Shown here: piece by piece, positions 38,914 to 47,436 of the stretch
Position numbering within the stretch: the first letter of the stretch is position 1
Layout: each line of letters opens with the position of its first letter
From: Lysobacteraceae bacterium
GTDB taxonomy: Bacteria > Pseudomonadota > Gammaproteobacteria > Xanthomonadales > Xanthomonadaceae
Assembly: GCA_003241895.1 (NCBI GenBank)
Contig: QBLY01000010.1
Span: 1 to 64,000 of the forward strand
Length of the DNA: 64,000 nt
Direction: 5' to 3'
Notes under the pieces: generated by a model
Seen by the model: only the letters and a program-made list of their open reading frames with translations
What the model was told of the DNA's origin: nothing
The model's database searches: none
Made by a program: the position numbers and the translations under genes

Positions 38914-41527
38914 CGATCACGTCCTCGTGCGGCAGTTCACGCAGGTTGTAGCGGTTGGCCATCACCGCGCCGTAGGCGCCGGCATGGCCCACCAGCAGCA
39001 CGTCGCCTTCGGCGGTGGCTTCCGGCAGGCGGCGCTGGCGGCCGATCACGTCGCCGGTTTCGCAGATCGGTCCCACCACCTCGCACGGATCGCCCTCGGG
39101 CGCATCGAAGCGCGACAGGTTCACGATCTCGTGCCAGGCGTTGTAAAGCGCGGGGCGCATCAGCGCATTCATGCCGCCGTCGGCGCCCACGCGGCGCAGG
39201 CCCTGCTTGGACGCCACCTGGGTGACGCGCAGCAGCAGTGCGCCGGCCTCGGCAACCAGGTAGCGACCCGGCTCCACCCAAAGCGCGTACTGCGGATAGG
39301 CCGCCTTCACCTCCGACAGCGCCGCCGAATAGGCGTCCACGTCGAACGGATCGGCTTCCGGGTCGTAGGCCACGCCCAGGCCGCCGCCCACGTCAATGAA
39401 GCCCACCGTGCCGATGCCCTCGGCCAGGGCCGCCAGCTGCGCATAAACGGTGTGCCAATGTTGCGCATCGAGGATGCCGCTGCCAATGTGCGCGTGCAGG
39501 CCGGCGATCCGCGCGCCGGCAGCGCGCGCCGCGTCCAGGAAGGCCGGTACCGCTTCGGCCGCCAGGCCGAACTTGGCGCCCTTGCCGCCCGTGCGCACTT
39601 TCTCGTGGTGTCCGTGGCCGAAGCCCGGGTCCACGCGCAGCACGATGTCCCGGCCCTTGAACAGTTCGGCCCAGCGCAGCAGTGGCGTGGTGCTGTCGAT
39701 GGTGACGTGCACGCCCAGCGCCAGCGCCGCGGCGTATTCGTCGCGCGGCGCGAAGCTGGGGGTGAACAGCACGCGGTCGGGCGCCAGGCCCGGCAGCGAG
39801 CGGAACAGGTGTTCGAGTTCGCCGCGCGAAACGCATTCAAAGCCGAAGCCCTCCGACTCCAGGCACTTGAGCACCAGCGGATGCGGGTTGGCCTTGAGCG
39901 CGAAGAAGCGACGGTCCACGGCCGGGATACCGGCCAGCTCGCGGGCACGCTCGCGGATGGTCGGCAGGTGGTAGACGTAGCGCGGCGTGCCGGCGTTGGC
40001 CAAGTGCAGCAGGCGTTCGCGCGAAACCTGCCACCACGGCGCCGGGCGCTTGCCGGCGGGCTGGTCGATGCGGCGCCAGCTGGGCCCGAACACCGCGGCC
40101 TCGGTGACCGGCATCGCGCCCGACTGCGCCAACAGCGCATGCAGGCGCGGCATCATGCCCTCGGCGATGCCCTCGTCCACCACGAAGGTGAGGTTGAGGT
40201 CGTTGGACGACTGCGAGATCAGGTGCACGCGCTCGCGCCCGAACTCGGCCCACACATCCGACAGCTTGTGCAGCAGCGAGCGCATGCCGCGGCCCACCAG
40301 GGTGATGGCCGCGCAGGGGGCGATCACCTTCACCCGGCACACCTGGGACAGGTCGGCGCAGAGCGCATCGAGCACGTTGGTGTTCACCAGGTTGTCGCTG
40401 GGGTCGAGCGACACGGTGACGTTGGCTTCGGACGAACCGATCAGGTCGATCGACAGCCCGTGCGACTTGAAGCGCTCGAACACATCCGACAGGAAACCCA
40501 CCTGCTGCCACATGCCGATGGTTTCCATCGACACCAGCACGATGCCGCGGCGCGAGGAGATGGCCTTGACGCCCGGGAGGGTGGCGGCCGAGGAGTCGAT
40601 GACGGTGCCGGGCAGGTCCGGCCGTTCGGTGTCGCGGATCCAGATCGGCACCCGCGCCTCGCGGCAGGGATGGATGCAGCGCGGGTGCAGCACCTTGGCG
40701 CCGGTGGTGGCGATTTCCTGCGCCTCTTCGTAGTCCAGGCGCCAGAGCAGGCGGGCGTCGGGCACGGCGCGCGGGTTGGCGCTGAACATGCCGGGCACGT
40801 CGGTCCAGATTTCCACGCGGCGCGCGCCCAGCAGCGCACCGAAGTACGCCGCCGACGTATCGGAACCGCCCCGGCCCAGGATGGCCGTGCCGCCGTCGGG
40901 CGCGCGGGCGATGAAGCCCTGGGCGATGCGCAGCGACGGGCCGTCCGCCGAGAAGCGCTGGCGCAGGCCGGCGTCGCCGACGAAGTCGCAGGACGCCGAC
41001 AGGCGCCTGCTCCATTCGGTCTGGTTGGGCAGCGGGCGTGCGGCGATCCAGTCGCGTGAATCCACCCATCCCACGTCCAGGCCCTGGGCGCGCAGGTAGG
41101 CCACGCCCAGGATGGACGACAGCAGCTCACCCTGCGCCAGCACCTCGGCCTGCCAGGCCAGGTCGCCGGCCGCGCGGCGCGGGTCGCTGCCCAGCGCGCG
41201 CAGCGCCGCCAGGCGCTCGCCCAGCACCGTGGCCGGCTCAAGACCCAGGTCGACACAGAAATCCTCGTGGCGTTGCACCAGCGCTTCGATGCGCGACGCG
41301 GTACCGGCGACGTCGGCGTGGCCATCGCAGATCGCCTGCAGTTCGTTGGTGACGCCCGACACCGCCGACACCACCACCAGCACGCGCGCGCCGGTTTGGT
41401 CGGCGCGGCGTTTCATCAGCTGCCCGATCGTGTCCCAACGGTGGCGTCGGGACACGCTGGTGCCTCCGAATTTGAGGACGATCCAATCCGGTGCGTCGGC
41501 ACCGTCGGCAGGCGCGGTTGGGCTCAT
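38906..41527 (-). CDS. lysAC: Bifunctional aspartate kinase / diaminopimelate decarboxylase
   Basis: Fusion of the first and last enzymes of the aspartate-lysine pathway, 873 aa. N-terminal aspartokinase (about 15-465): VLKFGGTSVSRR, ILGRGGSDTSAAYF, then two ACT-like repeats (for example LVSMETIGMWQQVGFLSDVF). C-terminal PLP decarboxylase (about 485-873): FFALKANPHPLVLK with the PLP Lys, HIGSGILDAQHW, FIDVGGGLGVAYD and CETGDVI. The fusion is a hallmark of xanthomonads. ATG 41525-41527 preferred over TTG 41531-41533. Head of the lysAC-murL-murD2 operon; divergent from phzF-like genes. Confidence 0.95.
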   Translation of the reverse strand: MSPTAPADGADAPDWIVLKFGGTSVSRRHRWDTIGQLMKRRADQTGARVLVVVSAVSGVTNELQAICDGHADVAGTASRIEALVQRHEDFCVDLGLEPATVLGERLAALRALGSDPRRAAGDLAWQAEVLAQGELLSSILGVAYLRAQGLDVGWVDSRDWIAARPLPNQTEWSRRLSASCDFVGDAGLRQRFSADGPSLRIAQGFIARAPDGGTAILGRGGSDTSAAYFGALLGARRVEIWTDVPGMFSANPRAVPDARLLWRLDYEEAQEIATTGAKVLHPRCIHPCREARVPIWIRDTERPDLPGTVIDSSAATLPGVKAISSRRGIVLVSMETIGMWQQVGFLSDVFERFKSHGLSIDLIGSSEANVTVSLDPSDNLVNTNVLDALCADLSQVCRVKVIAPCAAITLVGRGMRSLLHKLSDVWAEFGRERVHLISQSSNDLNLTFVVDEGIAEGMMPRLHALLAQSGAMPVTEAAVFGPSWRRIDQPAGKRPAPWWQVSRERLLHLANAGTPRYVYHLPTIRERARELAGIPAVDRRFFALKANPHPLVLKCLESEGFGFECVSRGELEHLFRSLPGLAPDRVLFTPSFAPRDEYAAALALGVHVTIDSTTPLLRWAELFKGRDIVLRVDPGFGHGHHEKVRTGGKGAKFGLAAEAVPAFLDAARAAGARIAGLHAHIGSGILDAQHWHTVYAQLAALAEGIGTVGFIDVGGGLGVAYDPEADPFDVDAYSAALSEVKAAYPQYALWVEPGRYLVAEAGALLLRVTQVASKQGLRRVGADGGMNALMRPALYNAWHEIVNLSRFDAPEGDPCEVVGPICETGDVIGRQRRLPEATAEGDVLLVGHAGAYGAVMANRYNLRELPHEDVIDD

Positions 41528-41655
41528 GGTCAAGGTTTATGATGAGGGGGCGCGGCGCGCGAGCGCGGCGTGTTCCAGTGTAAACGAAGGCGCCGCCGCC
41601 ACGCGTGGCCCGCCTGCCAACGTTTCGCCATGACCACCCAACCCCGGAGCCAAGC

Positions 41656-42534
41656 ATGCGCCGCCGCGACTTCCTGCAGCTTGACGTCTTCGCCCACCGC
41701 CCCGGCACCGGCAACCCGCTGGCCGTGGTGCTGGACGCCCGCGACCTCGACACCGCCGCCATGCAGGCCTTCGCAAACTGGACCAACCTGTCCGAAACCA
41801 CCTTCGTGCTGCCGCCCAATGACCCGTCGGCAAGCTACCGCGTGCGCATCTTCACTCCGCGCCAGGAGCTGCCGTTCGCCGGGCACCCCAGCGTAGGCAC
41901 CGCCCACGCCGTGCTGGAGTCCGGCATGGCACAGGCCCGCGACGGCCGCCTGGTGCAGGAGTGCGCGGCTGGCCTGCTGCCGCTGCAGGTCACGGGTGAC
42001 GGCCCGACCCGCCGCATCGCCGTGCGGGCGCCCCGCGGCCAAGCCGTTGCCGCGCCTGCCGGCCACCTGGCCGCGCTGGATGCCGCGCTGGCCGGTCGCA
42101 CCCGCGGCTTACTCGCACCCGCCCTGATCGCCAACGGCCCGCAGTGGTGGGTGGTGGAGTTGGCCGACGAGGCCCAGGTGCGAACGATGGCGCCCGACCT
42201 GGCCGCCATCACCGCGCTCACCGGGGCCACCGGCGCAGTCGGCCTGGCCGTGTTCGGCCGCAGCCAGCCCGGCAGCGAACACGCGCTTGCCGTGCGCGCC
42301 TTCTGCCCGGCCGACGGCATTCCCGAAGACCCGGTCACCGGCAGCGCCAACGCCGCCATCGCCGCGTGGCTGCACCACAACGACGCGCTGGGCGCATTGG
42401 GCCGGGAGTTCATCGCCAGCCAGGGCCGCGAGGTCGGTCGCGACGGCCGGGTCCACATCCGCGTGGATGCCGACGGCGAGGCCTGGGTGGGCGGCAGCAC
42501 GCAGACGGTGATCCGCGGCACGCTGGACTGGTAA
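41656..42534 (+). CDS. PhzF-family isomerase-like protein (copy 1)
   Basis: 292-aa member of the PhzF / diaminopimelate-epimerase fold family. The proposed catalytic Glu is in NLSETTFVLPP; the fold repeats show LPFAGHPSVGTAHAVLE and GIPEDPVTGSANAAIAAWL, both fully conserved. ATG 41656 has GGAG seven bases upstream. Tandem with a closely related paralog (42565-43443), 30 bases apart. There are no phenazine genes, so the PhzF name indicates fold only; substrate unknown. Confidence 0.9.
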   Translation: MRRRDFLQLDVFAHRPGTGNPLAVVLDARDLDTAAMQAFANWTNLSETTFVLPPNDPSASYRVRIFTPRQELPFAGHPSVGTAHAVLESGMAQARDGRLVQECAAGLLPLQVTGDGPTRRIAVRAPRGQAVAAPAGHLAALDAALAGRTRGLLAPALIANGPQWWVVELADEAQVRTMAPDLAAITALTGATGAVGLAVFGRSQPGSEHALAVRAFCPADGIPEDPVTGSANAAIAAWLHHNDALGALGREFIASQGREVGRDGRVHIRVDADGEAWVGGSTQTVIRGTLDW

Positions 42535-42564
42535 CCTGCACCGCCCGACGGGCAGGACGCCCCC

Positions 42565-43443
42565 ATGACACGCCCTTTCGTACAGCTCGATGTCTTCGCC
42601 GCCAAGCCCGGCGACGGCAACCCCTTGGCCGTGGTGCTGGACGCCACAGGCCTGGACGACGACACCCTGCAGGCCATCGCCCGCTGGACGCGGCTGCCCG
42701 AAACCACCTTCGTGCTGCCCACCACCCGGGCCGAGGCCAGCTACCGCCTGCGTATCTTCAGCCCGCGTCGCGAAGTGCCGTTCGCCGGCCATCCCAGCAT
42801 CGGCACGGCGCACGCGGTGCTGGAAGCCGGCTTGGCGACGCCCCGCGACGGGCTGCTGATCCAGGAATGCGCGGTCGGCCTGCTGCCGATCGAAGTGCGC
42901 GGGGTTGGCCACGCGCGTCGCCTCGCCGTGCGCGCGCCGCGGGCCCGCATGCTGGAAATCGGCCAGCCCGATGATCCGCGCCTCGGCGCCGCGCTGGCCG
43001 GCATCACCGCCGGCGCGCTGCCGCCCGTGCTGATGGACGGCGGCCGCCGCTGGTGGCTGGCCGAACTGCAGGACGAAGCCGCCGTGCGCGGCCTGGTGCC
43101 GCGCTGGGACGCCGTATCGGCGCTCGCGCGCGAGAACGACGCGATGGGCCTGTGCGTGTTTGCGCGCTGCCAGGGCCGGGACTACGACCTGGTGGTGCGC
43201 GCGCTGGTGGGCCATCCGGGCCAAGTGGAAGACGCGGCGTCGGGCGCCGCCAACGCCACGCTCGCCGCGTGGCTGCACCTAAGCAACGCCCTGCCCCACC
43301 CCGACGGCCGCTACGTCGTCAGCCAAGGCCGCGAGGTCGGCCATGACGCCCGCCTGGAGCTGCGCGTGGACTCCGACGGCGACGTGTGGTCGGGTGGGCA
43401 GGTGCAGACGGTGGTGCGCGGCACGCTGGACTGGAACGACTGA
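42565..43443 (+). CDS. PhzF-family isomerase-like protein (copy 2)
   Basis: 292 aa, the same length as the preceding gene and clearly its paralog: both share NPLAVVLDA, ETTFVLP, FAGHP, QECA-GLLP and VRGTLDW-type ends. The Glu of RLPETTFVLP is kept, but the second signature DPVTGSANAA of copy 1 is changed to EDAASGAANAT, which may alter the active site. Start ATG 42565. A terminator follows at 43464. Probably cotranscribed with copy 1. Confidence 0.88.
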   Translation: MTRPFVQLDVFAAKPGDGNPLAVVLDATGLDDDTLQAIARWTRLPETTFVLPTTRAEASYRLRIFSPRREVPFAGHPSIGTAHAVLEAGLATPRDGLLIQECAVGLLPIEVRGVGHARRLAVRAPRARMLEIGQPDDPRLGAALAGITAGALPPVLMDGGRRWWLAELQDEAAVRGLVPRWDAVSALARENDAMGLCVFARCQGRDYDLVVRALVGHPGQVEDAASGAANATLAAWLHLSNALPHPDGRYVVSQGREVGHDARLELRVDSDGDVWSGGQVQTVVRGTLDWND

Positions 43444-43463
43444 CTACCGGGCGCCGGAAATGA

Positions 43464-43490
43464 GGAAGGGGCCCGCAGGCCCCTTCTTGC
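43464..43490 (+). terminator. Intrinsic terminator after the phzF pair
   Basis: Arms GAAGGGGCC (43465-43473) and GGCCCCTTC (43478-43486) around a CGCA loop, followed by TT. It lies between convergent genes and may act for both. Confidence 0.7.
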
Positions 43491-43512
43491 ATCGCTTCGC
43501 GGCGCGTTGCCT

Positions 43513-44253
43513 TCAGCCCGCCGGGGACACATCCACGCGCACGCGGATCTCGCTGCCCGGGTGGTAGTCGGTGACGGTCTGGTACCGGCGCCCGGCGTAC
43601 TCGTAGCCGACGCGGTACCCCACTACGCGCTCGTCGCGGTCGCGCGAGGTGACCACGCGGCAGCGCTGTACGTCGCGCGCATAGCCCACGGACTGCGGGC
43701 GGTAGGCGTACGAGTCATTGCCGTTGCGCTCGATGTTGTTGCCGATGCTGCCGCCCAGCACCGCACCGATCACGGTCGCGGCCCTGCGGCCGTCACCGTC
43801 GCCGACGGTGTTGCCCAGCACGCCGCCGGCGATCGCGCCGAGCAGGGCGCCGCCGCCGCTGGTCTGGGTGCGGCGCGTGTAGCGCGGGTCGCGGCGATCC
43901 TGGTAGGCGTAGGACGGCGCGGGTTCGTTCCAGCACTGCTGGCGGGTCACCGGCTGGCCGGGCTGCACGATCGGGTCCACGCTGACCACGCGCGCCACGT
44001 CATAGGCCGGCGCCTGGTTGGCGCCGTAGCCGGCGTAGTTGCCGCGCGGATCGGCGTAGGCCGTCGGCTGGTTGTAATAGCCGTCGTCGGGCTGGCCGTA
44101 GTCGTTGGAATCGTCGCCGTAGTAGCCGTCATCCTGGCCGGCATAGCCATCGTCGTAAATCGGGCCACGGTCGTCGTAATAGTCCTGCGCGGCCACGGTG
44201 CCGGCGGCAAGCGCGAGCGCGAAGGCGAGGGAACGGACGGCGAAACGCTTCAT
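43513..44253 (-). CDS. Glycine-zipper (2TM) exported protein
   Basis: 246 aa. Signal peptide (cleavage near TVAAQ), then a Tyr/Asp/Gly-rich low-complexity stretch (about 25-85), and a glycine-zipper double transmembrane segment GGGALLGAIAGGVLGNTVGDG / ATVIGAVLGGSIGNNIE (about 135-180), the Rickettsia 17-kDa/YcfJ-like element. The C-terminus has RCRVVTSRDRDERVVGYRV, a strand also found in YcfJ-type proteins. Probably outer-membrane associated; no lipobox is present. Single gene, function unknown. Confidence 0.85.
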   Translation of the reverse strand: MKRFAVRSLAFALALAAGTVAAQDYYDDRGPIYDDGYAGQDDGYYGDDSNDYGQPDDGYYNQPTAYADPRGNYAGYGANQAPAYDVARVVSVDPIVQPGQPVTRQQCWNEPAPSYAYQDRRDPRYTRRTQTSGGGALLGAIAGGVLGNTVGDGDGRRAATVIGAVLGGSIGNNIERNGNDSYAYRPQSVGYARDVQRCRVVTSRDRDERVVGYRVGYEYAGRRYQTVTDYHPGSEIRVRVDVSPAG

Positions 44254-44426
44254 GGTCGACTCCTGGCGCCGGGTTGGCGTAGGCGCATCCTCGGGCCGGC
44301 GCGCACAACTGCGGCTGAACTAAAACACCGGAGCGCAGTCCGTTCAGCCCTTCGACAGCCTGCGCCTCCGGCGCCGCGGCCTGGGGGCCCGGCAGCGGCC
44401 AGACGTGGCCGCCCCGCCGGCCCGGC

Positions 44427-45422
44427 TCACTCGTAGCTGAGCGCGGTGCTGCGGCCCCAGAACACCCTGTAAACATACACGGTGTAGACCAGGATCATGG
44501 GCAGCGTCACCGCTGCGCCGACCAGGATGATCTTGAGCGAACCCGTGGCGGCCGCCGCTTCCCAGATGGTGATGCGGTCGATCACCAGGTAGGGGAACAG
44601 GCTGTAGGCCAAGCCCGCGAACGCCAGCACGAACAGGACGATGCCGCCCGCGAACGGCACCCAGTCGCGCCTGCTGTGGCCTTTTCGCAGGCGCCGTATC
44701 GCGCCCTCGGTGGCGGCGAACACCAGCGCGGTCACCACCGGGATCGGCAGCAGGAAGAACAGCTGCGGCAGTGCGAACCACTTCTCGAAGATGCGCGGGC
44801 TCACCCACGGCGTGGCGATGGACACCGCCGCGATGCCCAGCCCCGTCAGCCACAGGCTGCGATAGGCCCAGCGCAGCGCGCGCTGGCGCAGTTCGCCTTC
44901 GGCCTTGAGCACCAGCCAGCCGGCGCCCAGCAACGCGTAGCCGGCGCACAGCGCCAGCCCGATCGCCGTGGCGAAGGCCAGGCCCACCGCGTCGTTCTGG
45001 AAGCCCAGGATGTAGCTGCCCAGCATGAAGCCCTGCGAGAACGCCGCCATCAGCGAGCCGAACCAGAACGAGAAGTTCCACAGCGGCTTGTGCGCCGCGC
45101 GCGCCTTCACCCGGAAGTCGAAGGCCACGCCGCGCAGGATCAAGCCGATCAGCATCGCCGTCACCGGCAGGTACAGCGCGCTCAGGATCACGCCATGCGC
45201 GAGTGGGAACGCCACCAGCAGCAGGCCCACGCCCAGCACCAGCCAGGTTTCGTTGGCGTCCCAGAACGGGCCGATGGAGGCGATCATGCGGTCCTTGTCG
45301 GCGTCGTCGGGCACGCCGCGCATCAGGATGCCCACGCCCAGGTCGTAGCCGTCCAACACCACGTACAGCAGCATCGCCAGCGCCATCAGCGCGGTGAAGA
45401 TGACCGGCAGCGCGGTTTCCAT
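44427..45422 (-). CDS. cydB: Cytochrome bd-type quinol oxidase subunit II
   Basis: Structural subunit of the bd oxidase, 331 aa with eight or nine transmembrane helices. N-terminal signature DGYDLGVGILM and the conserved WDANETWLVLGVGLLLVAF are present; LRGVAFDFR completes the family pattern. Start ATG 45420-45422, one base after the cydA stop. No cydX-like small ORF was seen after it. Confidence 0.95.
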   Translation of the reverse strand: METALPVIFTALMALAMLLYVVLDGYDLGVGILMRGVPDDADKDRMIASIGPFWDANETWLVLGVGLLLVAFPLAHGVILSALYLPVTAMLIGLILRGVAFDFRVKARAAHKPLWNFSFWFGSLMAAFSQGFMLGSYILGFQNDAVGLAFATAIGLALCAGYALLGAGWLVLKAEGELRQRALRWAYRSLWLTGLGIAAVSIATPWVSPRIFEKWFALPQLFFLLPIPVVTALVFAATEGAIRRLRKGHSRRDWVPFAGGIVLFVLAFAGLAYSLFPYLVIDRITIWEAAAATGSLKIILVGAAVTLPMILVYTVYVYRVFWGRSTALSYE

Positions 45423-45423
45423 C

Positions 45424-46767
45424 TCAGACCTCCTGCAGGCCTGCTACGGCCGGCTTGTGCTTGGGCTTGCCGCCGTGGCGCGCCAGGTAAAGCAGCACGG
45501 CCATGTACGAGCCCAGCAGGAATACGTAAATCAGCAGGTAGGCCGTCAGGCTGATGCCGATGATCGGCGCCGGCACGTCGGAGATGGCGTCCACCGTGCG
45601 CAGCACGCCGGTGACCAGCCAAGGCTGGCGACCGATCTCGGTGACGTACCAGCCGGCCAGCGTGGCCACCCAGCCCGAGAACATCATGGCTGTCAGCGCC
45701 AGCGCCTGGCCGCGCGTGGGCTCGGCGTGGCGACGCAGCCGCCAGGCCGTCCACCACGACACCAGCAGCATCAGCATGCCCATGCCCACCATCACCCGGA
45801 AGCCCCAGAACACCGGCGCCACCGGCGGGTGTGCGCCCTTGAACGAGTCCAGGCCCTTGATCTCGCCGTCCAGCGAATGGGTGAGGATCAGGCTGGCCAG
45901 CTTGGGGATGCCGATGGCGTAGTCGTTGCTGCGGGTTTCTTCATTGGGTATGGCGAACAGCAGCACCGGCGCGCCCTTTTCGTCCTTCCAGATGCCCTCC
46001 ATCGCTGCCACCTTGGCCGGCTGGTGTTCCAGGGTATTCAGGCCATGCAGGTCGCCGACGAAAATCTGGACCGGGATCAGGAACGCCGCCAGGACCACAC
46101 CGGTGCGCATCGCCGCCATCACGTCCGGGCCGCGGTCGCGCCGCAGCCAGCGATAGGCCGACAGTCCGGCCACCAGGAACGACGCCGTCAGGCCCGAGGC
46201 CAGCAGCATGTGGGTCAGGCGATAGGGCATGGACGGGTTGAACACGATCGCCAGCCAGTCGGTGGGATGCGCCTGGCCGTCGATCATCTCGAAGCCCACC
46301 GGGGTCTGCATCCAGGAATTGAGCGCGATGATCCAGAACGCCGACAGCGTGGTGCCGCCCGCCACCAGCACCGTGGCCAGCGTGTGCATGCGCTCGCCCA
46401 CGCGCTTGCGGCCGAACAGCATGATGCCCAGGAAGCTGGCCTCGAGGAAAAACGCGGTCAGCACTTCGTAGGCCAGCAGCGGCCCGGCGATATTGCCGAC
46501 CGTTTCCATGTAACCGGGCCAGTTGGTGCCGAACTGGAAGCTCATGGTGATGCCGCTCACCACGCCCATGGCGAAGGTGAGTGCGAACACTTTCACCCAG
46601 AAGAAGTAGGCCTTGAGCCAGTGGTCGTTGCCCGTCTTCAGGAAGCGCAGCTTGAAGAACAGCAGTATCCAGCCAAGCGCGATGGTGATGGTGGGGAAAA
46701 GGATATGGAAGCTGATGTTGGCCGCGAACTGGATGCGTGCCAGCAGGGCCGGGTCGAGCTCGCTCAC
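45424..46767 (-). CDS. cydA: Cytochrome bd-type quinol oxidase subunit I (CIO type)
   Basis: Haem- and quinol-binding subunit, 447 aa. The ligand His is in ANISFHILFPTITIALG, a second in RLTHMLLASGLTASF; the haem-proximal GRQPWLV and LNSWMQTPVGFEM motifs are visible. The Q-loop between helices 6 and 7 is short, as in cyanide-insensitive (CioA) oxidases rather than E. coli CydA. GTG start (46765-46767) overlaps the upstream regulator stop, so regulator, cydA and cydB form one operon. Confidence 0.95.
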   Translation of the reverse strand: MSELDPALLARIQFAANISFHILFPTITIALGWILLFFKLRFLKTGNDHWLKAYFFWVKVFALTFAMGVVSGITMSFQFGTNWPGYMETVGNIAGPLLAYEVLTAFFLEASFLGIMLFGRKRVGERMHTLATVLVAGGTTLSAFWIIALNSWMQTPVGFEMIDGQAHPTDWLAIVFNPSMPYRLTHMLLASGLTASFLVAGLSAYRWLRRDRGPDVMAAMRTGVVLAAFLIPVQIFVGDLHGLNTLEHQPAKVAAMEGIWKDEKGAPVLLFAIPNEETRSNDYAIGIPKLASLILTHSLDGEIKGLDSFKGAHPPVAPVFWGFRVMVGMGMLMLLVSWWTAWRLRRHAEPTRGQALALTAMMFSGWVATLAGWYVTEIGRQPWLVTGVLRTVDAISDVPAPIIGISLTAYLLIYVFLLGSYMAVLLYLARHGGKPKHKPAVAGLQEV

Positions 46768-47333
46768 GACGCTTTCTCCTCATTGGCTGGCGCCACGCCG
46801 CGCATGCGGTCGGTGAACTGCAGCAGGATGGTGGCCTTGGCGCCGAGCGACATCAGCTTTTCCAGCGTGGACGGCGACAGCTTGCGCACTTCAGCGAACC
46901 ACTCGGTCAACTGGTCGATCAGGTCGTGCATTTCGCGCATGCGTGCCTGGGCGTGCCGTTCCTCGGGCGAGTCGGGCGCTTCGAGCAGGGCGTCGCGCAG
47001 CATGGACAGCGTGGGGTCCACTTCGCGACGCTGGCGCTCTTCGGCCAGGGTCTTGAAAATGGCCCAGACGTCTTCGGGCGCGGAATAGAAATCGTGGCGG
47101 TCGCCGGGCTGGTGGCTCAGCCGCACCAGGCGCCAGGACGACAGTTCCTTCAGGCCCATGCTGACGTTGGAGCGGCTGACGCCGAGCCGGTCGGTGATCT
47201 GGTCGGCGGTCAGCGGCTGGGCTGAAATGAACAGCAGGGCGTAGATCTGCCCGACGGTTCGGTTGATGCCCCAGCGGCTACCCATCTCCCCGAAATGCAG
47301 GACGAAGGACTGGCTGAGCGGCGGCAGATCCAT
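46764..47333 (-). CDS. GbsR/MarR-type transcriptional regulator of the cyd operon
   Basis: 189 aa winged-helix protein. The helix-turn-helix is QPLTADQITDRLGVSRSNVS followed by MGLKELSSWRLVRLS and the wing GDRHDFYSAPEDVW; the N-terminal FGEMGSRWGINRTVGQIYAL is typical of the GbsR branch. Long C-terminal helices (about 95-170) should dimerise. ATG 47331-47333 with GAGGT six bases upstream. It is cotranscribed with cydAB (GTGA overlap) and faces a promoter-centred palindrome, so it is likely an autoregulated controller of the oxidase. Confidence 0.88.
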   Translation of the reverse strand: MDLPPLSQSFVLHFGEMGSRWGINRTVGQIYALLFISAQPLTADQITDRLGVSRSNVSMGLKELSSWRLVRLSHQPGDRHDFYSAPEDVWAIFKTLAEERQRREVDPTLSMLRDALLEAPDSPEERHAQARMREMHDLIDQLTEWFAEVRKLSPSTLEKLMSLGAKATILLQFTDRMRGVAPANEEKAS

Positions 47334-47346
47334 GGTGATACCTCAG

Positions 47347-47395
47347 GCTTCAGTAATTTCTGAAGCATTAGATATCCGACTGGCGGTCTGGGCAA
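47347..47395 (-). promoter_or_regulatory. cyd operon promoter with operator-like palindrome
   Basis: On the minus strand TTGCCC (47395-47390), 17 bases, TCTAAT (47372-47367) form a good sigma-70 promoter. Starting directly after the -10 is the perfect inverted repeat GCTTCAG-AAATTA-CTGAAGC (47366-47347), which would cover the transcription start. This is the expected place for repressor binding by the regulator encoded just downstream. Confidence 0.6.
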
Positions 47396-47436
47396 GACCT
47401 GCGCCGATGGCTGTTCAGGCATCCATCACGGCCGCC

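Noticed and set aside
38846-41059. Long plus-strand frame opposite lysAC
   Set aside because: It is the mirror of a well-supported bifunctional enzyme and shows the His/Arg/Gln/Gly-rich composition typical of antisense translation.
41528-41655. Possible lysine riboswitch upstream of lysAC
   Set aside because: The 128-bp region is too short and GC-skewed, and I could not build the conserved multi-helix junction; no terminator or sequestering stem is visible.
41656-43443. Phenazine biosynthesis cluster
   Set aside because: Only PhzF-fold proteins are present; no phzA/B, C, D, E or G genes are nearby.
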